Shown one piece after another: positions 10,414 through 19,788 of a stretch of DNA of 36,678 nt. Numbering within the stretch: position 1 is the first letter of the stretch; each line of letters opens with the position of its first letter. A program made the translations under genes and the position numbers. The notes beneath the pieces are model-generated. The model was given only the letters and a program-made list of their open reading frames with translations, made no database searches and was not told where the DNA came from. Source of the DNA: Myxococcales bacterium (GTDB lineage: Bacteria; Myxococcota_A; Polyangia; Polyangiales; Polyangiaceae); NCBI GenBank assembly GCA_020430845.1, contig JAGQJA010000106.1, positions 490-37,167 of the forward strand, read 5' to 3'.

Positions 10414-10707
10414 CTCTAATGAGGCTCCGAAGACATGAGAGCAGGCACGCGGTGGTGGCCGGTGACGACAGGTTTAAGCGACGAACGTGGATTGGGAAAC
10501 ACGAAGCGTGCCCGCCTTTGAGTGTGCCCGGCCGCAGGGGTGCTGTCAACGCGACGCAGGGGCCCCCTCACGCGCGCTTGTCCTGCGGGATCGCTGGCTT
10601 TTTTGGCTGAGGTGGCGCTTTTCGTCTGGGTGGGGTTTGCGATAGGGTGTAGGCCGCTCGAGCCAAGGTGCGCTCCACGTGGCGCGTCCTGCCTTGCGGA
10701 GGGAGCC
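10414..10707. other. Divergent intergenic region between kinase and MYXO-CTERM gene
   Basis: Promoters for both divergent genes should lie here. The region is less GC-biased than the genes and contains an oligo-T tract at 10598-10604 and a small GGGGCCCC palindrome near 10559. I see no reading frame with coding character and no convincing intrinsic terminator. Confidence 0.6.
10619..10646 (+). promoter_or_regulatory. Weak sigma-70-like promoter candidate for the MYXO-CTERM gene
   Basis: TTTTCG (10619-10624) and GATAGG (10641-10646) are spaced by 16 bp, with TG one base before the second box as in an extended -10 element. A start about 8 bp further on would give a leader of roughly 55 nt. The match is poor and by eye only. 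Confidence 0.25.
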
Positions 10708-11538
10708 ATGAATCCGATGACCACGCGTCGACTCGCCGCCGTTCGTACCCTTGCCCACCGAGGCCCACGCGCCCTCGCCTTCGCCGCGCTCGTGGCCGTG
10801 GTGCTCCTCGCGCAGAGCGCCTGGGCCGCCGGGGCGTTCAAGCTGCGCAGCACGGACGTCAAAGAGGTCTCGGGCGCGTGGCACATCTTCGTGACCATCG
10901 AGCTGCCCAAGGCCCCGCAGACGGCGCACCAGCCGATGCGCTTTCTCTTCACCAAGACGGCCGTGTACGAGCGCTCGCTCATCGACGGCAAGAACGAGCC
11001 CGTCACCAACCGCACTGTGCTCCAGAACCAGACGCCGAGCACCGAGAGCCTCGACGTCGACTTCGCCGACGGCAGCGGCAAGATCTTCAAGGGCACCCGC
11101 TTCGACTTCGGTCTCACCCGCGCGCGCGGCTACGAGGCCGGCGAGTACAAGGTGGAGCTGCGCACCAAGGACGGCGCCTCTGTGGGCTCGCCCGTCAACC
11201 TCACGCTGCGCGGCGACAACGAGGTCGTCGACCGCCGGAGCATCACGTTCAACGCCAAGCAGTCGGGCATCAAGAAGATCGACGGCGTCGACGCCGGCGC
11301 CAAGGTCGCGCAGGCCGATGATCCGCCGCCCGTCGACAACGGCGGCGAGGTCACGCCCACGGGCACGGCCGCGCCGTTCGTCCCGGCCGACGCGTACAAC
11401 CGCACGCCCGAAGAGGACATCAAGGTGAAGAAGAGCGGCTGCGGCTGCACCACGCCGGGCTCGCGCCAGGTGCCGCTCGCCCTCTCGCTGCTCCCGCTCG
11501 TGGGCGTGGCGGCGCTCCTCGCGCGCCGTCGACGCTGA
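10708..11538 (+). CDS. Exported protein with MYXO-CTERM sorting signal
   Basis: The 276-residue product starts at ATG 10708, preceded by GGAGGGAGCC; the longer open frame upstream lacks a ribosome site. A signal peptide ends near AWA/AGAF (about residue 34). The mature domain is strand-rich (IFVTIELPKAPQ, RFLFTKTAVYERSLI, EYKVELRTKDGASV) and I do not recognise it. The C-terminus is diagnostic: Cys245-Gly-Cys247, a hydrophobic helix (about 256-272), then RRRR. This is the MYXO-CTERM layout, in which a myxosortase-type intramembrane protease removes the tail and the protein is anchored at the cell surface. That fate comes from family knowledge. The gene stands 4 bp before holA, so they may share a transcript although unrelated in role. 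Confidence 0.9.
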   Translation: MNPMTTRRLAAVRTLAHRGPRALAFAALVAVVLLAQSAWAAGAFKLRSTDVKEVSGAWHIFVTIELPKAPQTAHQPMRFLFTKTAVYERSLIDGKNEPVTNRTVLQNQTPSTESLDVDFADGSGKIFKGTRFDFGLTRARGYEAGEYKVELRTKDGASVGSPVNLTLRGDNEVVDRRSITFNAKQSGIKKIDGVDAGAKVAQADDPPPVDNGGEVTPTGTAAPFVPADAYNRTPEEDIKVKKSGCGCTTPGSRQVPLALSLLPLVGVAALLARRRR

Positions 11539-11542
11539 GCCG

Positions 11543-12580
11543 ATGACGCCCCAAGAGGCGATCCGGACGGCGACCGAAGGCGCGGTGTTGCCGCTCTACC
11601 TGCTGGTCGGAGAAGAGCGACTGCTGCGCGATCGGGCCGTCGACGCGATCGTGCGCGCGGCGCTCGGCGGCGGCCTGGCCGAGCTCAACGTCGACAAGAT
11701 GACCGCGGGGGAGGTCGACGTCGAGTCCGTCGTCAACGCCGCGCGCACCGTGCCGATGATGGCCAAGCGCCGCGTCGTGCTGGTGCGCTCGCTCGAGCGC
11801 TGGGACAACGCCAACGCGGCGGCGTCCGACGACGTCAAGCGCCTCGGACCGCTCGACGCGCTGGCCGAGTACGCCAAGGCCCCGAGCGACACGGCGTGCG
11901 TCGTGCTCGTGGGCGAAAAGCTCGACGGTCGGCGCAAGCTCTTCACGCTCGCCAAGAAGGAGGGCTTCCTCGTCGAGTGCGCGCTCCCCAACGCGCGCGA
12001 GCTTCCGGCGTGGGTGCGCGATCGCGCCAAAGAGAAGGGCCACGCCATCTCGCGCGACGTGTGCGAGCTCATCGCCGAGATCGCGGGCACCGATCTGTCG
12101 AACCTCGACGACGTGATCGAGCGCCTGTCGCTCTTCGTCGGCGAGGGCGCGCCCATCACCGAGGAGGCCGTCGCCGCGTGCGTCACCAGGGTCAAGCTCG
12201 CCGACACGTGGAAGCTCGTCGACGCCGTGGCCACGCGCGATCTCGGGCAGGTGATGCAGCTCTTCGCCGACGTGTACGATCCGCGCGACCACGGGCTGCC
12301 GCTGCTCGGCGCGCTCGCGTGGCGCGTCCGGCAGCTCGCCAAGCTCCAGGCCGGCCTCGACGACGGCCAGAGGCCCGACGAGGCGGGGCGCGCCGCCGGC
12401 ATCTTCCCGGCGCAGCGTGCGCGAGAGGCGGCCGCGAGCCTGCGCGCGTTCCGCCCGCGCGAGCTCGAGCGCTGGCTGCTCGTCCTCCAAGAGACCGACA
12501 TCGCCCTCAAGAGCTCGCGCCGCCCCGCCGATCTGATCCTCTCCGACATGTTCACGCGCCTCTGCCGGCGCGCCGCCTGA
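11543..12580 (+). CDS. holA: DNA polymerase III subunit delta
   Basis: HolA is the clamp-loader subunit that opens the beta sliding clamp. The 345-residue product has the usual length. The N-terminal domain starts with LPLYLLVGEERLLRDRAVDAI, the degenerate P-loop region of delta. It continues with RVVLVRSLERW and VVLVGEKLDGRRKLFTLAKK. The helical middle part has LIAEIAGTDLSNLDDVIERLSLFVGEGAPIT, a highly conserved delta signature. The C-terminal collar domain has HGLPLLGALAWRVRQLAKL and ends in LILSDMFTRLCRRAA. It follows the MYXO-CTERM gene by 4 bp, and a 162-bp leader separates it from ribA. Confidence 0.95.
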   Translation: MTPQEAIRTATEGAVLPLYLLVGEERLLRDRAVDAIVRAALGGGLAELNVDKMTAGEVDVESVVNAARTVPMMAKRRVVLVRSLERWDNANAAASDDVKRLGPLDALAEYAKAPSDTACVVLVGEKLDGRRKLFTLAKKEGFLVECALPNARELPAWVRDRAKEKGHAISRDVCELIAEIAGTDLSNLDDVIERLSLFVGEGAPITEEAVAACVTRVKLADTWKLVDAVATRDLGQVMQLFADVYDPRDHGLPLLGALAWRVRQLAKLQAGLDDGQRPDEAGRAAGIFPAQRAREAAASLRAFRPRELERWLLVLQETDIALKSSRRPADLILSDMFTRLCRRAA

Positions 12581-12742
12581 AGGGGACAACGGCCGCCCGA
12601 TCGCCGACATCCAAGGTGGGTTCGGGTTGATCGGAGGCTCAGGGCATGACAGAACCGCCCACCGGCCTCATATTGGAGAGGCCCGCCGGTCGTCGGACAT
12701 CCACGGTCGCGCCGCAGCAAGACAAAAAGAGAAGGTAATTCA
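12581..12742 (+). promoter_or_regulatory. Structured leader region upstream of ribA
   Basis: This 162-bp gap holds two adjoining stems. One is GGTGGG (12615-12620) with CCCACC (12658-12663), extended inward by TTC/GAA. The other is GGCCTC (12664-12669) with GAGGCC (12678-12683), around the AT-rich loop ATATTGGA. The pair is bracketed by a 12-bp direct repeat that matches at 11 positions (GACATCCAAGGT at 12606-12617, GACATCCACGGT at 12696-12707). GAGAAGG near 12730 may be the ribosome site. I do not see the conserved boxes of an FMN riboswitch. Confidence 0.45.
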
Positions 12743-13444
12743 ATGAGTTCTGAGATGCACGTCCCCGAGAGGGTGATCCGGCCTCACACCGAGTGGGTCG
12801 CCTCCGCCGAGATTCCGACCCGTTTCGGTACCTTTTCCACCCAGGTGTTCGAGAGCGTCGACGCCGACGGCGCGCGCAAAGAGCACGTGGCCCTCGTCTA
12901 TGGCGACGTCTCGGGCGGGGTGGCGCTGCCGGTGCGCGTCCACTCCGAGTGCATGACGAGCGAGGTCTTCGGCTCGCTCAAGTGCGACTGCCGCGAGCAG
13001 CTCGAGGCAGCCATGAAGCTCATCGCCAAGCGCGGCGCGGGCGTCATCGTCTACCTGCGCCAAGAGGGCCGCGGCATCGGCCTCGCCAACAAGATCCGGG
13101 CGTACGACCTGCAATCGCGCGGTCACGACACCGTCGACGCCAACCGCCTGCTCGGCCTGCCCGACGACGCGCGTGAGTACCACGCCGCGGCCGACATGCT
13201 CGCGCACCTGGGCGTGAAGAGCATCGTCCTGCTCACGAACAACCCCGCCAAGGTGAGCGCGATGCGCGAGCTCGGCGTCACCGTGACGGGCCGAGAGCCC
13301 GTGCTCGTGCCGGCCACGCCCTACTCGGCCGGCTACCTCGACGCCAAGCGTGAGCGCATGCAGCACCTGCTGCCCGCACGCGCCGCCCACGCCGGTGAGC
13401 CGTTCCTGCGCGCCGTCGGCGGTCCGCCGGGCGACGCCGAGTGA
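12743..13444 (+). CDS. ribA: GTP cyclohydrolase II RibA
   Basis: RibA converts GTP to 2,5-diamino-6-ribosylamino-4-pyrimidinone 5'-phosphate with release of formate and pyrophosphate, the first step of riboflavin synthesis. The 233-residue product has the zinc-site motif RVHSECMTSEVFGSLKCDC, so the ligands should be Cys70, Cys81 and Cys83. It also has YLRQEGRGIGLANKIRAYDLQ (104-124) with the active-site arginine region, and LLTNNPAK (163-170). It is a stand-alone RibA with no fused DHBP synthase domain, and no other rib gene adjoins it; ribF is at 3655-4581. A structured leader precedes the ATG. The last 30 residues, after the conserved core, are Ala/Pro-rich. Confidence 0.96.
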   Translation: MSSEMHVPERVIRPHTEWVASAEIPTRFGTFSTQVFESVDADGARKEHVALVYGDVSGGVALPVRVHSECMTSEVFGSLKCDCREQLEAAMKLIAKRGAGVIVYLRQEGRGIGLANKIRAYDLQSRGHDTVDANRLLGLPDDAREYHAAADMLAHLGVKSIVLLTNNPAKVSAMRELGVTVTGREPVLVPATPYSAGYLDAKRERMQHLLPARAAHAGEPFLRAVGGPPGDAE

Positions 13445-13481
13445 GCCGCCCGGGCGCGGCCCCGTCGCGCCGGTCTCCGCC

Positions 13482-13501
13482 TTGAAATAGCGGCTTTTTT
13501 A
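13482..13501 (+). terminator. Weak terminator candidate after ribA
   Basis: CCGC and GCGG flank a short AT-rich loop (TTGAAATA) and are followed by six Ts (13495-13500). The stem is only 4-5 bp, so this is weak as an intrinsic terminator; the same AT-rich patch could be part of the promoter of the gene starting at 13535. Confidence 0.3.
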
Positions 13502-13534
13502 TCGGCCCCGGGTCGCGTAACGTGACGCCCGAAC

Positions 13535-15510
<1,976 letters not shown>

Positions 15511-15514
<4 letters not shown>

Positions 15515-17652
15515 GGCGGACCAAGCTTGCATATGCATGTATATGCGGGCTGATCGTGCTCGGCGGAGCGAGGTGCGGCGCGGACGCGATGGCCCAGCCC
15601 GGGCGGCGCCCGCTGCGCTTGCCGACGCGCGGCGACGAGGCGCCCGCGCCGTCGTCGTCGGCGAAGACCTCGTTCAAGGCGCGCTTCGGCGCAGAGCTCG
15701 CGCTCCGGTTGCTCAAGTCGACCGACCCCGAGGAGCGGCTCCGCGGCGTGCAGCGGGCGTGCGCGACGGGCACCCCCGAGGCCATCGCGTCGCTGAGCCA
15801 AGCCGCAGAGGGCAGCTCGAGCCTCCGCTCCGACGGGCGCGCGTTGCTCGAGCTGTCGCGGTGCCTCGCCGACCACGTAGACAAGGACAAGGCGCGTCAG
15901 GCGCTGTTGTCGATCGTCAACATGGGGATCCCGAGCGGCGCCGCCCGCCTGCCCACCGCGCGACGCACCTCCGGTGACGCAGACGAGCCCGCACGCATCG
16001 ACCTCGCGCGCCGCACGGCGGCCTTCGCGCTCGCGAGCTCGGGCAACGACCGCGCGCTCGAGGCCCTCTACGGCGCCGCGCGCGCCGGCGGCAGCGGACA
16101 GGAGGCCGCGCTCCACGCGCTCACGGCGCACGCGCCACGCGAGCCCGGCTTCTACGGCACGGGCGGCACGCTGCCCCCGGCCGTGGCGCGGGCGCTCGGC
16201 CGCGTGGGCGATCTGCGCGCGCTCGACCTGCTCCACGGCGCAGCGCGCGCGACCGACCCGTCACTGCGCGGCGCGGCCCTCGTCTCGCTCGCCGAGCTCG
16301 GCGACGCGCGCGCGATCCCGCTGGCCAAGGCCGCGCTCGACACCAAGGACGCGCGCCTGAAGGTGGCGGCGGCCGAGGCGCTCGTCCTGCTCGGCGCGCC
16401 GGGCCGCGACAAGATCGTCCTGTCGCTGCTCGACGACCCCGCCTCTGCGGCCGACGCCGTGCGCCTGGCCGAGCGTGTCCACAGCGACGCGCTCACGAAG
16501 GCGCTCGCGGCCCGCGCCGTCGGAGAGCCGGACGCCGACGCACGGGTCGCGGCGATCCACGCGCTCGGGCGATCGGCCGACGCGCGCGCGGCCGAGGCGC
16601 TCGCGTCGCCCAAGCTTCTCGACGATCGCACGGTGGGCACGGAGGCCTGGATGGCGCTCGCCCGCTCGCCGGCCGCCAACGCCACGGAGCTGATTCGTGC
16701 ACGGAGCGCCAGCCACGCCAAGGACGCGGTGCGCGCCTACGTGGTCCGCGCCCTCGTCCGCGGCGCGCGCGATCGCGCGATGGACGACGTGGCCCGCGCA
16801 GCGTCGTCGTCGCGCGACAAGGCCCTCCGCGCCGTGGGCGTCTTGGCGCGCGTGGCCCTGTCCGACATGCCCCTCGCCGACGCCCTCGCCGACGCCGACC
16901 CTTGGGTGCGCCGCGCCGCGGTCATGGGCGTCTACGCGCGCCCCACCGAGGCCGCGCTCCGGACGCTCGGCGCGCACCTGCGGACGGAGAAGGACGCCGA
17001 CACGCGCGCCGTGCTCGCCGCGGCCCTACTCGATCGCGACGCGGCCGACGAGGTGCCGACGTCGACGCTCGTGGACCGCGCCGGCGCCGGCAACCCCGAC
17101 GGACCGCTGTCGGCGCTCGCGCTCGCGCGACGGGCGAAGTCGCGCGCAGACGGCGACCGCGTGGGGACGCTCCTCGCCAGCTCCGACCCGCTCATCCGCG
17201 CGCACGCGGCGCGCGGGCTCATGACCTCGGAGCTGCCCGACGCCTCGGGCCGCCTATCCGATGTATATACATTCGATGTCGACGTCGACGTCCGGCGCGC
17301 AGCCGTCGCGGCGCTCGCGGCACGTGAGCAAGACGCGTCGGCGCCCTCGCGCAAGACGACGCTCGAGCTCGCGGCTCGACTGGATCCCGACGACGAGACC
17401 CGCGGCGCCGCACGGCGCGCGCTCGCCAGGATCCGCGCCGGCTCGTCGGGCAGGGCCGAGGTCGCCTGGCTGCGAGCCGCGACCTCCGGCGGGGGCGCCC
17501 CCGCGAGCGCCTACCTGGGCGCGCTCGTCCGATCCGACGGGCTCGCCGTCCCCATCGCGTTCGACCCCGACGGCGTGGCGCTCGTCCCCGGCGTGCCCCC
17601 CGGTGAGGCGCGCCTGGTGCTTGCGCCTCGCGTCCCGCCGTACGAGCCTTGA
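15511..17652 (+). CDS. Exported HEAT/Armadillo-repeat protein
   Basis: The ATG overlaps the stop of the thrombospondin-repeat gene (ATGA), giving 713 residues; the long frame upstream of this point is a shadow. A hydrophobic N-terminus ([12 protein letters not shown]) and AMA/Q suggest a signal peptide. The cysteine in GARC is not in a good lipobox. The body is an Ala/Leu/Asp/Arg-rich alpha solenoid of HEAT-like pairs ([80 protein letters not shown]). A short non-repeat beta segment ends the protein ([20 protein letters not shown]). Tight coupling suggests that it works with, or helps assemble, the upstream outer membrane protein; that is inference. Two stretches use rare AT-rich codons (15526-15546 and 17257-17275). 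Confidence 0.86.
15529..15546. repeat. AT-rich palindromic island in HEAT gene start
   Basis: GCATATGCATGTATATGC lies in codons 7-12 of the HEAT-repeat gene. It contains the perfect palindrome GCATATGC and a GTATAT core. The codons used (GCA, TAT, TGT, ATA) are rare among the neighbours. It shares its core with the islands at 17261 and 32641. Confidence 0.5.
17261..17272. repeat. 12-bp palindrome ATGTATATACAT
   Basis: A perfect palindrome inside the HEAT-repeat gene. Its GTATATAC core is read as Val-Tyr-Thr with the rare codons GTA, TAT and ACA. The same 8-mer with the same three codons recurs at 32641-32648 in the TamB-like gene. Confidence 0.6.
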
Positions 17653-17655
17653 GCC

Positions 17656-18003
17656 ATGCCAAGCCCGCCGTCCAAGTCGCCCACGTCCACGCGCGCCAAG
17701 ACCGCCGGTGACGCCACGTTCGAGGACATGGTCAAGCGGCTCGGCGAGATCGTGAAGAAGCTCGAGTCGGGAGATCTCCCGCTCGAGCAGTCGCTCGCGC
17801 TCTTCGAAGAGGGCGTCACGCTCTCGCGCGCCTCGCAAGACAAGCTCTCGGCCGCCGAGAAGCGCGTCGAGGAGCTGCTCGGCATCGACCGCGAGGGCAA
17901 GGCCCGCACGGCGCCGTTCGAGCTCCGCGGTGAGGCCGGGCCCGCCGACGTCGACGAGGACGAAGACGACGACGGCGAGCCCGATCTCGACGCTCCTTTC
18001 TGA
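17656..18003 (+). CDS. xseB: Exodeoxyribonuclease VII small subunit
   Basis: XseB binds XseA to form exonuclease VII, which degrades single-stranded DNA to oligonucleotides in the cytoplasm. The 115-residue product has the family core at residues 21-76: TFEDMVKRLGEIVKKLESGDLPLEQSLALFEEGV, followed by LSRASQDKLSAAEKRVEELL. A short basic N-terminus and a highly acidic tail (DVDEDEDDDGEPD) extend the usual 60-80 residues. It begins 3 bp after the HEAT-repeat stop, so it is probably co-transcribed. xseA is not in the window. Its stop faces that of the next, convergent gene across 4 bp. Confidence 0.93.
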   Translation: MPSPPSKSPTSTRAKTAGDATFEDMVKRLGEIVKKLESGDLPLEQSLALFEEGVTLSRASQDKLSAAEKRVEELLGIDREGKARTAPFELRGEAGPADVDEDEDDDGEPDLDAPF

Positions 18004-18007
18004 TTTC

Positions 18008-18856
18008 TCACCCCGTGGAGCGGAGGCGAGGCGCGCTCGGCGGGTCGGACGTGTAGTCGCTGGCCTGCACCTCGCGCACCGCGTCCATCGCCACGCGGAG
18101 CTCGTCGAGCCGCGACCCGATGTCGCTGGCGTCGACCATGCTGACGATGTCGTCCCCGAGCAGCGACAGCGTGTTCTCCACGAGCTCCATCTGCCCGCGC
18201 GTCGTCTGGAGCGTGCGCACCAGATCGTCGTAGCGAGCCCGGCGCTCACGGAGCACCGCCGCGTTCTTCTCGGCGACCTCACGGCGAGGATCGCCGGCGC
18301 CCAGCTCCTCGAGCTGACGCGCGTAGAGCAGCCAGCTCCGGTTCAACGACGCGAAGTCGAAGTCCGCGAGGTGACGCTCGCAGCGCGCGGCGCGCACGCC
18401 CAGCTCGACGAAGTCCGTGAGGAGCCCGTCGATGCGCTCGAGCTCGTCGAGCGTCAGGTCGGCCGTGAGCGAGCGGTTGGCCTCCGCCTGCCGCACGAGC
18501 CGCGCCTTCTTGGCGGCGAGCGCGCGCGCGCGCACCTGGTCCGACGTCGAGAGCTCGGCCATCTGCTCGGCGAGCCGCTCCGTCGCCTCCGCCTCCTCGG
18601 CGGCCGCGACGACGCGGTCGAACCAGACGCGGCGCAAGAACGCCGAGCCGGGCGCGTTGACGAGCCAGATCACCTCGAGCGCGGCCACGGCGGCCGCCAT
18701 CGGCAGGTTGCCGAGATACACGGCGAGCGCCGCGCCGCCCAAGAAGAGCGAGAGGTTGTACGCGTTCAAGAAGGCCAACCGCGCGTACGACGGGCCGTCC
18801 TTCGCGGGGCGGCGGGCGCCTTCGGCTCGGGGCGTCGTTCGTGTGGTGGTCTTCAT
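18008..18856 (-). CDS. Two-helix inner membrane protein with long coiled coil, last gene of OmpA-ABC unit
   Basis: A 282-residue protein that I do not recognise. A basic N-terminus is followed by a hydrophobic pair (about 30-48 and 52-67) that should place both ends in the cytoplasm. Residues 80-265 are charged helices with heptad character (AAAEEAEATERLAEQMAEL; AAKKARLVRQAEANRSLTADL; NAAVLRERRARYDDLVRTLQTT), suggesting a cytoplasmic coiled coil. A region around LLGDDIVSMVDASDIGSRLDEL may be a short interaction motif. AAAGGAC precedes the ATG. An 86-bp gap with a stem and a direct repeat separates it from the ABC ATPase gene, so its level may be set partly independently. It could sense or couple to the transporter; that is inference from context only. 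Confidence 0.82.
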   Translation of the reverse strand: MKTTTRTTPRAEGARRPAKDGPSYARLAFLNAYNLSLFLGGAALAVYLGNLPMAAAVAALEVIWLVNAPGSAFLRRVWFDRVVAAAEEAEATERLAEQMAELSTSDQVRARALAAKKARLVRQAEANRSLTADLTLDELERIDGLLTDFVELGVRAARCERHLADFDFASLNRSWLLYARQLEELGAGDPRREVAEKNAAVLRERRARYDDLVRTLQTTRGQMELVENTLSLLGDDIVSMVDASDIGSRLDELRVAMDAVREVQASDYTSDPPSAPRLRSTG

Positions 18857-18867
18857 CGTCTTGTCCT

Positions 18868-18894
18868 TTCCAATCTTTTAGAGTTGATTCCAAT
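18868..18894 (-). promoter_or_regulatory. Direct repeat ATTGGAA x2, 20 bp apart
   Basis: On the minus strand ATTGGAA occurs at 18894-18888 and 18874-18868, exactly 20 bp apart start to start (about two helical turns). It lies in an AT-rich patch just before the ribosome site of the coiled-coil membrane gene. The layout suggests a binding site for a dimeric regulator or a promoter; no regulator can be named. Confidence 0.4.
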
Positions 18895-18905
18895 GTGTTG
18901 TCAGC

Positions 18906-18933
18906 GGTGGCGCCCGCGTGAGCAGGCGCCACC
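18906..18933 (-). promoter_or_regulatory. Stable hairpin after ABC ATPase gene
   Basis: GGTGGCGCC (18906-18914) and GGCGCCACC (18925-18933) form a perfect 9-bp stem around a 10-nt loop, 9 bp past the ATPase stop on the minus strand. No U-run follows on either strand, so it is more likely an attenuator or an mRNA-stabilising or processing stem than a classic terminator. Confidence 0.5.
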
Positions 18934-18942
18934 CCTGCGGCT

Positions 18943-19788
18943 TCACGACACGTCGCGAAAGCGCCGCTCGAGCACGCGCGCGAGCGCCTCGCACGCGCGC
19001 CCTTCCCCGCCCTTCCACGCGATCCCCATGTCGACGAGGTCGTACGTGTCGACCACGCGCGCGCCGTTGGGCCCTTTGCCCAGGAGCAGGATGGTGTCGG
19101 AGATGGCCACCGCCGCGCGCACGTCGTGCGTGACGATGACCACCGTGTTGAGCTGGTGCTGGTGCGCGACGCGCGTGACGAGCTCGCGCACGTCGACGAG
19201 CGCCGCGGGGTCGAGCCCACTGAAGGGCTCGTCGAGCAGCAGCAGCCGGCGCGGCGCGACCACCTGCTGGGCGATCGCGACGCGCTGGCGCTCGCCGCCC
19301 GAGAGCTGGGCAGGGTAACGGTCTGCCTTGCTCTCGAGCCGCACCATCGCGAGCAGCTCGTCGGCGCGCTCGTTTCGGGCGCGCGCGTCGAGGCCCGCGA
19401 TGCGGCCGGCGAGGGTCAGGTTCTCCTTCACCGTGCGGTGACGGAGGAGCGGATAGTCCTGGAAGACCATCCCCACCTTGCGCTCGAGCACGGGCTTGCC
19501 GCCCGGTCCGAGCACCTCGCCGCTGTCGGGCGCGTCGAGCCCCGCGAGGATGCGGAGCAGGCGCGTCTTGCCGGCCCCCGACGGCCCGAGCACGCACGCG
19601 ATCTGCCCGGTGACGGCGTCCTCGCGGACGCGATCGACGAGGCGAAAGCAGACGTGGTCGAGCACGCGCTTGGCGCCGAGCGTGAGCGACACGCGACGGA
19701 CGTCGAGGACGACGTCGCCGCGTGCCGCCTCGCTCTCGACGGAGCAGCGGGCCTTTGCGCTCTTGGGTGTGTTCTGTGCGGTGTTCAC
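18943..19788 (-). CDS. ABC transporter ATP-binding protein (nitrate/sulfonate/taurine type)
   Basis: A 281-residue ATPase that should sit on the cytoplasmic side of the permease encoded just upstream. Visible are Walker A GPSGAGKT (68-75), Q-loop Q110 in MVFQDYPLL, signature LSGGERQRV (162-170), Walker B LLLLDEP (182-188) and switch histidine H221 in VTHDVRAA. Overall it resembles SsuB/TauB-type ATPases. I choose GTG at 19788, which overlaps the permease stop (GTGA). The same frame stays open much further upstream but only as a shadow of the permease. The segment between the strand of beta-1 and Walker A is a few residues longer than usual (FRLVDRVREDAVTGQ), and the C-terminus (about 240-281) extends the core. 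Confidence 0.93.
   Translation of the reverse strand: MNTAQNTPKSAKARCSVESEAARGDVVLDVRRVSLTLGAKRVLDHVCFRLVDRVREDAVTGQIACVLGPSGAGKTRLLRILAGLDAPDSGEVLGPGGKPVLERKVGMVFQDYPLLRHRTVKENLTLAGRIAGLDARARNERADELLAMVRLESKADRYPAQLSGGERQRVAIAQQVVAPRRLLLLDEPFSGLDPAALVDVRELVTRVAHQHQLNTVVIVTHDVRAAVAISDTILLLGKGPNGARVVDTYDLVDMGIAWKGGEGRACEALARVLERRFRDVS

Larger units (their letters stand above)
18857..18942 (-). other. Gap between ABC ATPase and coiled-coil membrane gene
   Basis: This 86-bp gap is the largest inside the four-gene unit. It holds the 9-bp stem, the ATTGGAA direct repeat and an AT-rich stretch, and so is the place where the last gene could gain its own promoter. Confidence 0.5.

Noticed and set aside
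10627-10645. Sigma-54 promoter-like GG...GC pattern
   Set aside because: The spacing between GG and GC is 9, not 10, and the flanking consensus is poor.
12581-12742. FMN riboswitch before ribA
   Set aside because: The conserved FMN aptamer boxes are not visible, although the leader is structured.
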